Part shown: one piece after another, positions 30,863 through 40,889 of the stretch
Position numbering within the stretch: the first letter of the stretch is position 1
Layout: the number at the start of each line of letters is the position of its first letter
DNA from: Actinomycetota bacterium
Lineage (GTDB): Bacteria > Actinomycetota > Thermoleophilia > Solirubrobacterales > Solirubrobacteraceae
DNA: 57,690 bases
NCBI GenBank assembly: GCA_005885515.1
Contig: VAWK01000030.1
Coordinates: forward strand, 3,106 to 60,795
Direction of reading: 5' to 3'
Notes under the pieces: generated by a model
The model's input: only the letters and a program-made list of their open reading frames with translations
Database searches by the model: none
Told to the model about the DNA's origin: nothing
Position numbers and translations under genes: made by a program

Positions 30863-30894
30863 TCGGCTTAGGGCCGCCAAACTCGGCTTAGGGC
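30863..30894. repeat. Direct repeat operator candidate upstream of the VIT-family gene
   Basis: TCGGCTTAGGGC occurs at 30863-30874 and 30883-30894, exactly 20 bp apart (two helical turns), abutting the -10 box where the -35 should be. This is typical geometry for a response regulator or activator binding tandem sites. Confidence 0.5.
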
Positions 30895-30943
30895 ACCCTT
30901 ATCGCGCAAGCCCGCCGCGCGGCGCTCCCAGAGGGGCGCGCGC

Positions 30944-31237
30944 TCAGGAGCGAGCGGGCGTGCGCTCGAACGTTTCGGGCGCGACGGCGACGTCGGGGAA
31001 GTCGAGCTCGGCGCCGCAGCGGGTGCAGACGGCGTCATAGATCTTCGTCACCCGGCCGCAGCTCGGGCATTGCCGGCGCAGCTCCTGGTTGTCGAATCGA
31101 TACGCGAGCGCCGCGATCAGGCCGAACACCGGCACGGCGGCCGAGATCAGGAACCACAGCATGAACGAGCTGCCCTTGATGCGACCCACGATCCCGCCGG
31201 AGATGCCGAAGCAGATGGCGATGATCACGTACGCCAT
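30944..31237 (-). CDS. Small membrane protein with C-terminal zinc ribbon
   Basis: 97 residues. Two hydrophobic segments (about 2-18 and 24-46) are followed by a four-cysteine zinc ribbon, CPSCG ... CTRCG, at about 57-74. No function known; such hybrids are common in actinobacteria and resemble zinc-ribbon/phospholipase_D-nuclease N-like small proteins. ATG at 31237 is 13 nt after the stop of the preceding 58-61-residue membrane protein, likely the same transcript. Confidence 0.7.
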   Translation of the reverse strand: MAYVIIAICFGISGGIVGRIKGSSFMLWFLISAAVPVFGLIAALAYRFDNQELRRQCPSCGRVTKIYDAVCTRCGAELDFPDVAVAPETFERTPARS

Positions 31238-31250
31238 CGCGCGGCGTCGG

Positions 31251-31427
31251 CTAGAAGAGAACGCGATAGGCCCAGACGACCGCGATGATCGCGATGATCG
31301 CGATGATCGGGAAGAACAGGGCCGCGACGATGCCGATGACTATCTTCAGCAGGATCCAGGCTGCCACAACCAGGATCAGAGCCGCCAGCACGGTCCGGCC
31401 GAACGATCTGCTCGAGGATTCCTCCAT
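31251..31427 (-). CDS. Small hydrophobic membrane protein, unknown function
   Basis: 58 residues (61 if the ATG at 31436 is used). A short polar start MEESSSRSFGRTV is followed by two closely spaced hydrophobic helices covering most of the chain (VLAALILVVAAWILL; IVAALFFPIIAIIAIIAVVW). I chose ATG 31427 because a TAAGCT box ends only one base before the upstream ATG, which would place that ATG outside the mRNA. No homologous family recognised. Confidence 0.6.
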   Translation of the reverse strand: MEESSSRSFGRTVLAALILVVAAWILLKIVIGIVAALFFPIIAIIAIIAVVWAYRVLF

Positions 31428-31437
31428 TGCAGCCATA

Positions 31438-31443
31438 AGCTTA
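31438..31443 (-). promoter_or_regulatory. Candidate leaderless -10 box for the small membrane protein pair
   Basis: TAAGCT, 10 nt before the ATG at 31427. Confidence 0.4.
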
Positions 31444-31450
31444 GACGGAA

Positions 31451-31488
31451 ATGGCCCGGACGGGGAATCCGATCCCCGTCCGGGCCAT
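31451..31488. terminator. Perfect 16-bp inverted repeat
   Basis: Arms 31451-31466 (ATGGCCCGGACGGGGA) and 31473-31488 are perfectly complementary around a 6-nt loop, the strongest hairpin in the window. It lies 335 bp beyond gatB and just upstream of the small membrane protein promoter. No long T-tract follows, but stability alone suggests a terminator or insulator. Confidence 0.6.
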
Positions 31489-31822
31489 CGCTCGCCGCCG
31501 CCGCCCGAGGAGGCCGCGGCGCGAGATCTGAGGAGGGTCAGATGCGACCGCCCGCCCCGGGCCCGCGGCCGGAGGGGACAGTCGCGGGCTGCACTGCGGG
31601 GGGGACGGCGGCGCGCGGCCCGACGCTGGTCAGTTGGTAGCGACGGATCGATGGCCGCCCTCCGTTTGCGTCCGGCCGCGCCTCGGGCAGCAGCAGGAAC
31701 CGGCGCGGGGTCCAGACGCTTGGGGTGAGGCGGGGCGATCGCATGTCATGCATGCTCGCGTGGCGATCGCGCGGCGGCATTGGCCGGCAGTCCAAAATTC
31801 AGGCCCCTGGGCGCTCCATCCG
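31489..31822. other. 334-bp region between the strong hairpin and gatB
   Basis: No confident gene. It holds one weak minus-strand ORF (31538-31744), a small inverted repeat ATCTGA-GGAGGG-TCAGAT (31526-31543), and two GCGATCGC octamers (31735-31742 and 31763-31770). It may be the 3' untranslated region of the gatCAB message. Confidence 0.4.
31538..31744 (-). CDS. Doubtful small ORF downstream of gatB
   Basis: 68 residues from ATG 31744 (start MRSPRLTPSVWTPRRFLLLP; Pro/Gly-rich end). No recognisable domain, signal or membrane segment, no ribosome site and no TAnnnT box. An inverted repeat overlaps its stop. Listed only because it is the best coding candidate in a long gap. Confidence 0.2.
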   Translation of the reverse strand: MRSPRLTPSVWTPRRFLLLPEARPDANGGRPSIRRYQLTSVGPRAAVPPAVQPATVPSGRGPGAGGRI

Positions 31823-33305
<1,483 letters not shown>

Positions 33306-33313
<8 letters not shown>

Positions 33314-34739
33314 GCGCCGCTCGCGGGTCGAATTCGATCGCCTGCTCGAGCGCGTGGGCAGCGTCGAGCAGGCGGCTGTCGCTCAGCGCGGGGCCCGCGA
33401 GCTGCAGGCCGACGGGCAGGCCGTCGCTCAGCCCGCAGGGGATCGAGATCGCCGGTATGCCGGCCAGCGACATCGGCACGGTGCAGTAGTCGCTGAGGTA
33501 CATCGACAGCGGATCTGAGGTGCGCTCGCCGAGCTTGAATGCCACCGTCGGCGAGGTGGGAGACACGATGTAGTCGACGCTTTGAAAGGCAGCTGCGAAG
33601 TCCTCGGCGATCTTCGTGCGCACGCGCTGCGCGCGGCCGTAGTAGGCCTCGTAATAACCGGATGAGAGCGCGTATGTTCCGAGCATGATCCGCCGCTTGA
33701 CCTCCGGCCCGAAGCCGTCGTGGCGCGTGCGCGTGTACATCGCCAGCAGGTCATCGGCCTCGGCCCGCAGCCCGTAGCGAACCCCGTCGAATCGGGCGAG
33801 GTTGGACGAGGCCTCGGCGGGCGCCAGCACGTAGTAGGCGGCCAGCGCGTGCGGCGCGTGCGGCAGCCGCACCTCCGCGACATCGGCGCCCAGGCCCTCG
33901 GCGAGCGAGAGCGTGCTGCGGCAGCACTCGAGCACGCCGGCTTCGATTCCCTCTCCGGCCAGCTCCTCGGGAACGCCCAGCCGCAGCCCGTCCAGCCGCC
34001 GCGCGCTGGGTGGCTCGACGCTCGCCGAGTGCAGCGAGGTCGCGTCGCAGGCGTCGCGCCCGGACATGTGACGCAGCATCAGCGCGGCGTCGGAGACGTC
34101 GCGCGTGAGCGGTCCCGCCTGGTCCAGCGAGGACGCGAACGCGATCATCCCGTAGCGCGAGACCGTGCCGTAGGTCGGTTTCATCCCCACGATCCCGCAC
34201 AGCGCCGCCGGCTGGCGGATCGAGCCGCCGGTGTCGGTGCCGAGCGCCCAGGGCGCCAGGCCGGCGGCCACCGCGGCCGCGCTGCCGCCCGAGGAGCCGC
34301 CGGGCACGCGCGCGCGATCCCACGGGTTGAGCACCGGCCCGAAGGCGGAGTTCTCGTTCGATGAGCCCATCGCGAACTCGTCCTGGTTGGTCTTCGCCAA
34401 CAGGCAGGCGCCGGCCTCGCGCAGGCGCGACACCGAGCTGGCCGTGTAGGGCGGCCGGTAGCCCTCCAGTATGCGCGATCCCGCCTGGCTCGGGACGCCC
34501 TCAACGCAGAAGAGATCCTTGATCGCGATCGGCACGCCGTGGAGCGGCGCCGGGGGCGCCTCGGCCGGCACCTCGTCGGCCACCCAGGTGAAGCAGTTCA
34601 GCCCCTCGATCCCAGCGTCCCGGTCGGCGGCCGCGCGCACCCGGTAGGTCTCGAACAGCTCCCGCGCGGACAGCTCGCCGCTGTCCACCGCGGCCGCGGC
34701 CGCGCTCGCCGACAGCTCGAGGATGTCGCCTGCGCTCAT
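33306..34739 (-). CDS. gatA: Glutamyl-tRNA(Gln) amidotransferase subunit A
   Basis: 477-residue amidase-signature glutaminase. The Ser-cisSer-Lys triad is K74 (AIKDLFC), S149 (GGSSGGSA) and S173 ([11 protein letters not shown]), with spacing identical to the family. It releases ammonia from glutamine and channels it to GatB. ATG at 34739 overlaps the gatC stop (ATGA). Confidence 0.97.
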
Positions 34740-35020
34740 GCCTGCGGGCTGGGGACGAGAAACCCGTCCGCGCTTACCGCTGGCGCCTGTGCGAGCGCGA
34801 CCTCTCGCGGCAGGCAGGGCCGCGGCTCGTCCGGCCGCAGCGCGCCGGTGACATCAACGACGTGCGAGGTCGGAGCGACGCCGGTGAGGTCGAGTTGGCG
34901 GATCGTGGCGATGTGATCGAGCACCGTGGAGAGCTCCCGCGCCATCGGCTCGAGCTCCTCCTCGCTCAGCTCCAGACGCGCCAAACGCGCCACGGCAAGC
35001 ACCTCCGAGCGCTCGATCAT
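34736..35020 (-). CDS. gatC: Glutamyl-tRNA(Gln) amidotransferase subunit C
   Basis: 94 residues. Typical GatC text: [56 protein letters not shown]. It wraps around GatA and stabilises GatAB. ATG at 35020 is 7 nt after TACAAT, the best -10 box in the window, which excludes the longer 152-codon reading. Confidence 0.94.
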   Translation of the reverse strand: MIERSEVLAVARLARLELSEEELEPMARELSTVLDHIATIRQLDLTGVAPTSHVVDVTGALRPDEPRPCLPREVALAQAPAVSADGFLVPSPQA

Positions 35021-35027
35021 GGCGCCG

Positions 35028-35033
35028 ATTGTA
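35028..35033 (-). promoter_or_regulatory. Leaderless promoter -10 box for gatC-gatA-gatB
   Basis: TACAAT, one mismatch from TATAAT, ends 7 nt before the gatC ATG. The upstream 105-bp gap contains no other recognisable signal. Confidence 0.65.
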
Positions 35034-35138
35034 TTGGCCGCCGCGCGCGACGCCCGGACGACACCGGCCGTGAGCCCTGCTCGCGCGGGCCGCCTCGTGC
35101 GCCCGCGGTCGCGCGTGTCCGGTGCCGAGGCTCGCGGG

Positions 35139-35621
35139 CTATGGCCGCGGCCGCGGATCGGGCGCGATCGGCTCATACCTCGACGGGCGTTCATCGCGCA
35201 GCGCCTGCCACGCGCCCGCGAGCACGGCGGTGGCTCCCGCCAGCGCTAGCCACACGCCGACACACGCCGAGGTGGTGTGCTCGGGCCGCTCGAACGCCCT
35301 CACCACGGCAGCGACCAGCGCCAGCAGCCCCAGCCACACGCACCACACGCCGAGCGCGACGGGCACCGCCACGGTCCGCTCCGAGAGCGTGCTGAGGACG
35401 AGCGCGACGGCGGCGCTCGCGGCCGCCAGCAGGAGCACGACGCCGGGCCCGAACGTGTCCCACGCGTCGAGCTTCACGCCCGGGCCTTCGTACCAGCGCT
35501 CGAACAGGGACACGACGATGCAAGCGGCGCCGGCCGCGGCGAGCAGCTCCCCCGCCCGCAGCCACCTGAGGCTCGCGCGGCGCGCCGCGCGGCGCCCGCC
35601 TCGTGCACCCGCGCGCGCCAT
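35139..35621 (-). CDS. Four-helix membrane protein, unknown function
   Basis: 160 residues. A basic start (MARAGARGGRRAARRASLRW) is followed by four hydrophobic helices at roughly 24-40, 58-78, 84-105 and 118-138, and a short Pro-rich tail. The WYEGPGVKLDAWDTFGPGV loop between helices 1 and 2 resembles small actinobacterial membrane proteins of unknown role. It starts 6 nt after folD and is probably cotranscribed with it. Confidence 0.65.
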   Translation of the reverse strand: MARAGARGGRRAARRASLRWLRAGELLAAAGAACIVVSLFERWYEGPGVKLDAWDTFGPGVVLLLAAASAAVALVLSTLSERTVAVPVALGVWCVWLGLLALVAAVVRAFERPEHTTSACVGVWLALAGATAVLAGAWQALRDERPSRYEPIAPDPRPRP

Positions 35622-35627
35622 CGCCCG

Positions 35628-36509
35628 CTACACCCGCACCCGCGCTTGCGCCACGGCGGCGTCCAGGGTGTTGCGCAGCAGCAGGGCGATCGTCATCGGG
35701 CCGACGCCGCCCGGAACGGGCGTGATGGCCGAGGCGACCTCGATCGCCTGATCGAAGTCGACGTCGCCCACGAGCCCGCTGGCGTTCCCGGCCTGCTCGG
35801 GTGTGAGCCGGCTCATGCCCACGTCGATCACCACCGCGCCGGGCTTGATGAAGTCCCGGCCGATCAAGCGCGCACGCCCGACGGCCGCGATCAGCACGTC
35901 GGCCCGTGCGCACACGGCCCGCAGGTCACGCGTGCGCGAGTGGCATACGGTGACCGTCGCGTTGGCGCCCAGCAGCAGCGCGGCCATCGGCTTGCCGAAC
36001 AGGTTCGAGCGGCCGACCACGACCGCCTCGGCCCCCTCCAGCGCCACGTTGGCGGCGGCCAGCAACTCCATCACGCCGAGCGGCGTACACGGGCGCAGGC
36101 CGGGGCGCCCGAGCGCGAGCAGGCCCGCGTTTAGCGGTGTCAGCCCGTCGACGTCCTTGCGCGGGTCGATGATCGCGGTCAGCGCCGTGCCGTCGAGCTG
36201 GCCCGGAAGCGGCAGCTGCAGCAGGATGCCGCTGACGCTCTCGTCGGCGTTGAGCCCCTCCAGCTCGCTCGCCACCTCCTCCGCCGACGCGTCCGCCGGC
36301 AGGCGCCTGTCGAAGGGCACGATGCCGACCTCCGCGCAGGCGCGCTGCTTGGCGCGCACATACACCTCCGAGCCCGCGTCATTGCCGACCAGCACCGTGG
36401 CCAGCCCGGGCGCCGAACCCGTGCGAGCGCTGAACTCGCGCACCTCGGCGGCCACTTCGCCTCGGACCCGCACGGCGATCGCCTTCCCGTCGATGATCGT
36501 GGCGCCCAT
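35628..36509 (-). CDS. folD: Methylenetetrahydrofolate dehydrogenase/cyclohydrolase
   Basis: 293-residue bifunctional enzyme interconverting 5,10-methylene-, methenyl- and 10-formyl-THF. Catalytic region YVRAKQRACAEVGI (active-site Tyr and Lys), ILLQLPLPGQLD, KDVDGLTPLNAG, NADP-binding VVVGRSNLFGKPMAALLL and ITPVPGGVGPMTIALLLRNT. ATG at 36509. It belongs to the one-carbon network sensed by the ZTP riboswitch at 17.7 kb but shows no such element itself. Confidence 0.96.
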   Translation of the reverse strand: MGATIIDGKAIAVRVRGEVAAEVREFSARTGSAPGLATVLVGNDAGSEVYVRAKQRACAEVGIVPFDRRLPADASAEEVASELEGLNADESVSGILLQLPLPGQLDGTALTAIIDPRKDVDGLTPLNAGLLALGRPGLRPCTPLGVMELLAAANVALEGAEAVVVGRSNLFGKPMAALLLGANATVTVCHSRTRDLRAVCARADVLIAAVGRARLIGRDFIKPGAVVIDVGMSRLTPEQAGNASGLVGDVDFDQAIEVASAITPVPGGVGPMTIALLLRNTLDAAVAQARVRV

Positions 36510-36527
36510 CTCGCCCAGATCGTAGGC

Positions 36528-38870
36528 CTAAGGGCGGCTGACGGGGGCGTGCTCGATCATCAGCTTGCGCTCGGAGCCGTCGCCAGCAAAGCGCACGACG
36601 ATCACGCCGCCGGGCTCGACGGCGGTGACCACTCCCTCGCCGAAGGCGGCGTGCACGATGTCCTCGCCGAGGCGAAAGCGGATCGCGGCCGGCACCTGGC
36701 CGGCGCGTGAGGATGTCCATTTCGCGGCCGCAGCGCTGAGCGCTCCGCTCGCGCTGAGCCCATCCCCCGAGCGCAGGCCCGGCCGCCACGCGGACGCCTG
36801 CGCGAGCCCGGGCCGGGCAGCCTGCGCCTCATCGAGCAGCTCGGCGGGGATCTCATCGAGAAAGCGGCTGCGCAGCCCATACGCTTGGGCGCCGAACACG
36901 GCGCGGCGAAGCGCATGGGTGAGGTACAGCTCGTGCATCGCGCGCGTCACGCCCACGTAGAAGAGGCGGCGCTCCTCCTCCAGCCCGCCTTCATCGAGCG
37001 CGCGCGAGTGCGGGAACACGCCGTCCTCGCAGCCGACGATGAACACGACCGGATACTCGAGGCCCTTGGCGTTGTGCAACGTCATCAGCGTCACTAGGCC
37101 CTCGTCGTCGCTGCGGGAGTCGGCGTCCGACAGCAGCGCGATCTCCTGCAGGAAGGATCCGAGCGTGTCCGCGTCCGGGGACGCGGCGGCGTCGAACTCG
37201 CGCCCGACCTCGATCAGCTGCTCGAGATTCTCGGCCCGCCCCTGCGCCTCGATCGTTCCCTCCGCCTGCAGCGCCTGCAGATAGCCGGTCTGGGCGAGCA
37301 CGGCCTCGATCAGGTCCGCAACGGGCACCGGGCGCGCACCCGGCTCGGCCGCGGCACCGCCGGGCTCGCCCTCGCCGGGAGAGCCGGCGAGCGCGCGCAG
37401 GTCGGTCATGGTCTGCATGAAGCGGCGCAGCGCTTTGGTCGCTGGGCTGCCGAGACCCGGAACCTGCTCGGGCGCGGCGGCCGCGTGCCAGACGGAGATC
37501 TCCTGGGCGGATGCGTGGGCGATGATTCGCGCGAGCGACGTCTGGCCGATGCCGCGGCGGGGCGAGTTGGCGACGCGGGTGAAGCTCACGACGTCGAAGG
37601 GATTGGTGAGCAGCGACAGGTAGGCGATCGCGTCCTTGATCTCGGCGCGCTCATAGAACTTGGCGCCGCCGATCACCTGATAGGCAATCTCGCGCCGCAC
37701 GAGCGTGTCCTCGATCACCCGCGACATCGCGTTCGTGCGGTACAGCACGGCGAGGTCGGTGCGCGCCGCCCCCTCGTCGAGGAGCCGCTCGATTTCCCCG
37801 ACGACGAAACGCGCCTCGGCGTGCTCGTCCTCGAGCGAGCGCATGTGGATCTGGGCGCCGTCGCCGAGCTCGCTCCACAGCCGCTTGGCGATGCCGCCGC
37901 GGTTGTTGGCGATCACCGCGTTGGCCGCGCGCAGGATCGTTTGCGTGGAGCGGTAGTTCTGCTCCAGCTTGACCACGCGAGCGTCCGGGAAATCCTGCTG
38001 GAAGTCCAGGATGTTGCGGACCTCGGCCCCGCGGAAGCTGTAGATCGACTGTGAATCGTCGCCCACCACCGCCAGGTTGCGGTGCCCGGGAAGGCTTGTT
38101 CGCGCGCCCCTCGCGGGATCGGCGCGGCCGCCACCGACGAGCAGCTGAAGCAGCCTGTATTGCGCGTAGTTGGTGTCCTGGTACTCGTCGACGAGCACGT
38201 GCCGGAAGGCCGAGGTGTAGCGCTCGCGGACCTCCGGGAAGAGCTCGAGCAGATTCACGGTCCTGAACAGCAGGTCGTCGAAGTCCATCGCGTTCATGCG
38301 ATGTAGATCGCGCTCGTACAGGTCGTACACGTCAGCGACCATCTCCTCGAAGGGCGAGCGCTCCTCGCCGCGGCAGTCGCCTGGTGCAGACAGGCGGTTC
38401 TTCAGAGCTGAGATGCGCGCATGGATCGTGGCGGGCGTGTAGCGCTTGAGGTCGACGCCGACGGCATCGGCACAGCGCTTGGTGAGCCTGCGTGCGTCTG
38501 CCTGGTCATAGATCGTGAACTGCCGCGTGTATCCGAGCCGCTCTGCCTCCGCGCGCAGGATCCGCGCGCAGGCCGCGTGGAAGGTCATCAGCCACATGCC
38601 GCGGGTACTCCTGCCAAGCAGCCGCTGCACCCGTCCGCCCATCTCCTGGGCCGCCTTGTTGGTGAACGTGATCGCGAGGATCTCGCCCGCCTGGGCCTGG
38701 TCGGTATAGATCAGGAACGCGATCCGGTGCGTGAGCACGCGCGTCTTGCCGCTGCCGGCGCCCGCGAGGATCAGCAGCGGCCCCTCGCCGTGGGTGACGG
38801 CCTCACGCTGGGGCTCGTTGAGGTCCTCGAGCAGCTCCTGCAGGTGTTCGGCGTGGGGATTGACCGCCAT
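36528..38870 (-). CDS. pcrA: ATP-dependent 3'-5' DNA helicase PcrA/UvrD
   Basis: 780-residue superfamily 1A helicase. Walker A GAGSGKT at 37-43; ITFTNKAAQEM (Ia); LVDEYQDTN (II); GDDSQSIYSFRGA (III); EQNYRSTQTIL (IV); TLMTLHNAKGLEYPVVF (V); FYVGVTRAMHELYL (VI). A C-terminal GE-rich Tudor-like KTxxG segment (FRLGEDIVHAAFGEGVVTAV) that binds RNA polymerase in PcrA is present. ATG at 38870 lies 6 nt after TATGCT; the earlier ORF start is excluded. Confidence 0.96.
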   Translation of the reverse strand: MAVNPHAEHLQELLEDLNEPQREAVTHGEGPLLILAGAGSGKTRVLTHRIAFLIYTDQAQAGEILAITFTNKAAQEMGGRVQRLLGRSTRGMWLMTFHAACARILRAEAERLGYTRQFTIYDQADARRLTKRCADAVGVDLKRYTPATIHARISALKNRLSAPGDCRGEERSPFEEMVADVYDLYERDLHRMNAMDFDDLLFRTVNLLELFPEVRERYTSAFRHVLVDEYQDTNYAQYRLLQLLVGGGRADPARGARTSLPGHRNLAVVGDDSQSIYSFRGAEVRNILDFQQDFPDARVVKLEQNYRSTQTILRAANAVIANNRGGIAKRLWSELGDGAQIHMRSLEDEHAEARFVVGEIERLLDEGAARTDLAVLYRTNAMSRVIEDTLVRREIAYQVIGGAKFYERAEIKDAIAYLSLLTNPFDVVSFTRVANSPRRGIGQTSLARIIAHASAQEISVWHAAAAPEQVPGLGSPATKALRRFMQTMTDLRALAGSPGEGEPGGAAAEPGARPVPVADLIEAVLAQTGYLQALQAEGTIEAQGRAENLEQLIEVGREFDAAASPDADTLGSFLQEIALLSDADSRSDDEGLVTLMTLHNAKGLEYPVVFIVGCEDGVFPHSRALDEGGLEEERRLFYVGVTRAMHELYLTHALRRAVFGAQAYGLRSRFLDEIPAELLDEAQAARPGLAQASAWRPGLRSGDGLSASGALSAAAAKWTSSRAGQVPAAIRFRLGEDIVHAAFGEGVVTAVEPGGVIVVRFAGDGSERKLMIEHAPVSRP

Positions 38871-38876
38871 TTGCTC

Positions 38877-38882
38877 AGCATA
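38877..38882 (-). promoter_or_regulatory. Leaderless -10 box for pcrA
   Basis: TATGCT ends 6 nt before the ATG. Confidence 0.55.
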
Positions 38883-38991
38883 GAAGTGGGGTCGGCTGGC
38901 CGTGCGCCGCGCAGCGAGTCGCGGCCGGCAGCTTCTCAACCGCTCTTGGCCCGGCGCGCGGGCACTCGGCAGGCGCGCGCGCTCGTGCGTC

Positions 38992-39732
38992 TCAGCCGCC
39001 GGCCGGGTTGGGACCCCTCGAGGGTCGCAGCCGCCGCACCTCGGCGACCGGCGCGTCGTGCTCGTGCGAGAGCTCGGCGATGCTCCTCTCCAGGGCGCTG
39101 ATGCGGCTCGCGAGACCCTCGATCGCCTCCGCGATCGGGTCGGGCAGGTGTATCCAGTCGGCGTCCGGACCCTCGACGCGCCGCCCGTCCACGCGCACGG
39201 GGTGCCCGGGATTGCCGACGACGGTCGAGTTGGGCGGCACGTCGGTGATCACCACGCTGTTGGCTCCGATCTTCGCGCCGTGACCAACAGTGATCGGGCC
39301 CAGCAGCTTCGCGCCCGATCCGATCGTGACGTTGTCCTGAACCGTCGGGTGGCGCTTGCCGGTGGCAAACCCGGTACCCCCGAGCGTGACCCCTTGGTAG
39401 ATGGTCACGTTGTCGCCGATGTCGGCGGTCTCGCCGATCACGACGCCGGCGCCGTGGTCGATGAAAAGCCCCTGCCCTATGCGAGCCGCGGGATGGATCT
39501 CGATGCCCGTGACGGCGCGCGCGAGCATCGAGATGGAACGCGGCAGCAACGGGATGCCGGCACCGGCGAGCGCGTGGGCGACGCGGTGCGCGAGCAGTGC
39601 GTGGATGCCCGGCCACGTCGCCAGGATCTCGACTTGGCCTACATCGCGAGCGGCTGGATCGCGGTCGCGGGCGGCGCGCACGTCACGGCGCAGCTCGAGC
39701 GCGACCCGCGTCAGTGAATCCAGGCCGAGCAT
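38992..39732 (-). CDS. cysE: Serine O-acetyltransferase
   Basis: 246 residues making O-acetylserine. The left-handed beta-helix hexapeptide repeats run from about 80 to 185 ([45 protein letters not shown]). Catalytic His in DHGAG is intact. The C-terminus ends ...RGPNPAGG rather than in the Ile that lets CysE dock into CysK in many bacteria. ATG at 39732 is 6 nt after TAGGCT. It follows cysK with a 50-bp gap. Confidence 0.95.
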   Translation of the reverse strand: MLGLDSLTRVALELRRDVRAARDRDPAARDVGQVEILATWPGIHALLAHRVAHALAGAGIPLLPRSISMLARAVTGIEIHPAARIGQGLFIDHGAGVVIGETADIGDNVTIYQGVTLGGTGFATGKRHPTVQDNVTIGSGAKLLGPITVGHGAKIGANSVVITDVPPNSTVVGNPGHPVRVDGRRVEGPDADWIHLPDPIAEAIEGLASRISALERSIAELSHEHDAPVAEVRRLRPSRGPNPAGG

Positions 39733-39738
39733 GGCAAC

Positions 39739-39744
39739 AGCCTA
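39739..39744 (-). promoter_or_regulatory. Leaderless -10 box for cysE
   Basis: TAGGCT ends 6 nt before the ATG. The 50-bp gap also contains a repeated GCGGCCCG. Confidence 0.5.
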
Positions 39745-39782
39745 GCGGCCCGTTCGCGGCCCGCCCGAGGGGCGCGGCCTGC

Positions 39783-40724
39783 TCAGGGGGCGAAGAAAGC
39801 CTGCGATATGTAGCGCTCGCCGGAGTCGGGCATGATCACCACGATTCGCTGGCCGCCCGACTCGGGACGCGCCGCGATCTGCAGCGATGCCCACAGCGCG
39901 GCGCCGCAGGAGATGCCGGCGAGCAGGCCCACCCGGCGAGCGCAGCTCCAGGCGGTCTGGATGGCGTCCTCGTCGGACACGGTCACGACCTCATCGAGCA
40001 GCTCGCGATTGAGCACCGGCGGGATGAACCCCGCACCGATGCCCTGGATGCGATGCGGACCGGGCTCGCCTCCTGACAGGACGGCCGAGGCGCGTGGCTC
40101 GACGGCGACGATCCGCAGCTGCGGGTTGCGCGCGCGCAGGTACTCGCCCACGCCGGTGATCGTGCCGCCCGTGCCGACGCCGGCCACGAGCGCATCCACG
40201 CGGCCCTCCAGCGCCTGCTCGATCTCCGGACCGGTACGCCGCCGGTGCGCCTCGGGGTTGGCGGGGTTGGAGAACTGATCCGGCAGAAACACATCGTCAG
40301 AGCGCGCCATCGCCTGCGCCGCCTCGACCGCCTCGGCCATGCCGCCGAGCGACTCGGTGACGTCGACGCGAGCGCCGTACAGGCGCAGCAGGCTCTCGCG
40401 CTCGCGGCTCATTCCCTGCGGCAGCGTGAGCACCAGGTCGTATCCCTTGGCCGCGCAGACGAATGCGAGCGCGATCCCCGTGTTGCCGCTCGTGGCCTCG
40501 ACTATCGTCGTGCGCCCCGGCTCGATCCTGCCTTCCGCCTCGGCCGCCTCGATCATCGCCACGCCGATGCGGTCCTTGACGCTTCCTCCCGGATTGAACG
40601 ACTCGAGCTTGGCGAACAGCTTCACGTCGTTGTCGGCGGCCGCCGTACCCTCGAGCATCTGCGGCAGTTCCACCATCGGCGTGCCACCGACAAGCTCGGA
40701 AATGTTGATCGGGATTCGTGCCAC
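39783..40724 (-). CDS. cysK: Cysteine synthase (O-acetylserine sulfhydrylase)
   Basis: 313-residue fold-type II PLP enzyme. PLP lysine K50 in NPGGSVKDRIG; substrate loop TIVEATSGNTGIALAF; phosphate-binding VAGVGTGGTITGVGEYL; C-terminal GISCGAALW. It makes cysteine from O-acetylserine and sulfide. GTG at 40724 gives the standard RIPINISELVGGTPMVEL start and lies 9 nt after TATTGT. Upstream are a 27-residue ORF with a c-di-GMP-I riboswitch and a CymR-like regulator, so either could reach it. Confidence 0.95.
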   Translation of the reverse strand: MARIPINISELVGGTPMVELPQMLEGTAAADNDVKLFAKLESFNPGGSVKDRIGVAMIEAAEAEGRIEPGRTTIVEATSGNTGIALAFVCAAKGYDLVLTLPQGMSRERESLLRLYGARVDVTESLGGMAEAVEAAQAMARSDDVFLPDQFSNPANPEAHRRRTGPEIEQALEGRVDALVAGVGTGGTITGVGEYLRARNPQLRIVAVEPRASAVLSGGEPGPHRIQGIGAGFIPPVLNRELLDEVVTVSDEDAIQTAWSCARRVGLLAGISCGAALWASLQIAARPESGGQRIVVIMPDSGERYISQAFFAP

Positions 40725-40733
40725 AGCGAAGCG

Positions 40734-40739
40734 ACAATA
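40734..40739 (-). promoter_or_regulatory. Candidate leaderless -10 box for cysK
   Basis: TATTGT, 9 nt before the GTG start. A GAAGCG/CGCTTC inverted repeat flanks it and could be an operator. If used, cysK need not depend on the riboswitch transcript. Confidence 0.45.
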
Positions 40740-40785
40740 TTGCAGCCGCTTCAGCGCGTACTCTTGCCGCGTTCTGTCGGCGCCG

Positions 40786-40869
40786 CTAGAAGCCGAACAC
40801 GACTCCGGCCACGAGCCTCCACACCACTCGGCTGGGCCGTTCTGCCAGGCGGGACACATATGCCTTCAC
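40786..40869 (-). CDS. 27-residue cationic/hydrophobic miniprotein behind a c-di-GMP-I riboswitch
   Basis: GTG at 40869 opens MKAYVSRLAERPSRVVWRLV, followed by AGVVFGF and a TAG. Five Arg/Lys residues precede a hydrophobic C-terminus, suggesting a membrane-associated peptide. A GAGGAAGG ribosome site (40877-40884) lies just upstream inside a hairpin whose other arm abuts the GTG. The ORF is the first reading frame after the riboswitch. It may be a functional peptide or a leader through which cysK (61 nt downstream) is controlled. No family recognised. Confidence 0.55.
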   Translation of the reverse strand: MKAYVSRLAERPSRVVWRLVAGVVFGF

Positions 40870-40883
40870 AGGAACACCTTCCT
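40870..40883 (-). promoter_or_regulatory. Ribosome-site-sequestering hairpin of the riboswitch expression platform
   Basis: AGGAA-GGTG-TTCCT forms a perfect 5-bp stem directly before the GTG, trapping the Shine-Dalgarno sequence. ACACCG just upstream of it can pair with CGGTGT in the riboswitch P3 loop, offering a ligand-dependent alternative fold. Confidence 0.6.
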
Positions 40884-40889
40884 CGGTGT

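Noticed and set aside
31735..31770. Two GCGATCGC octamers near gatB as a repeat element
   Set aside because: Short self-palindromic octamer, 28 bp apart, with no larger symmetry; could be chance in this base composition.
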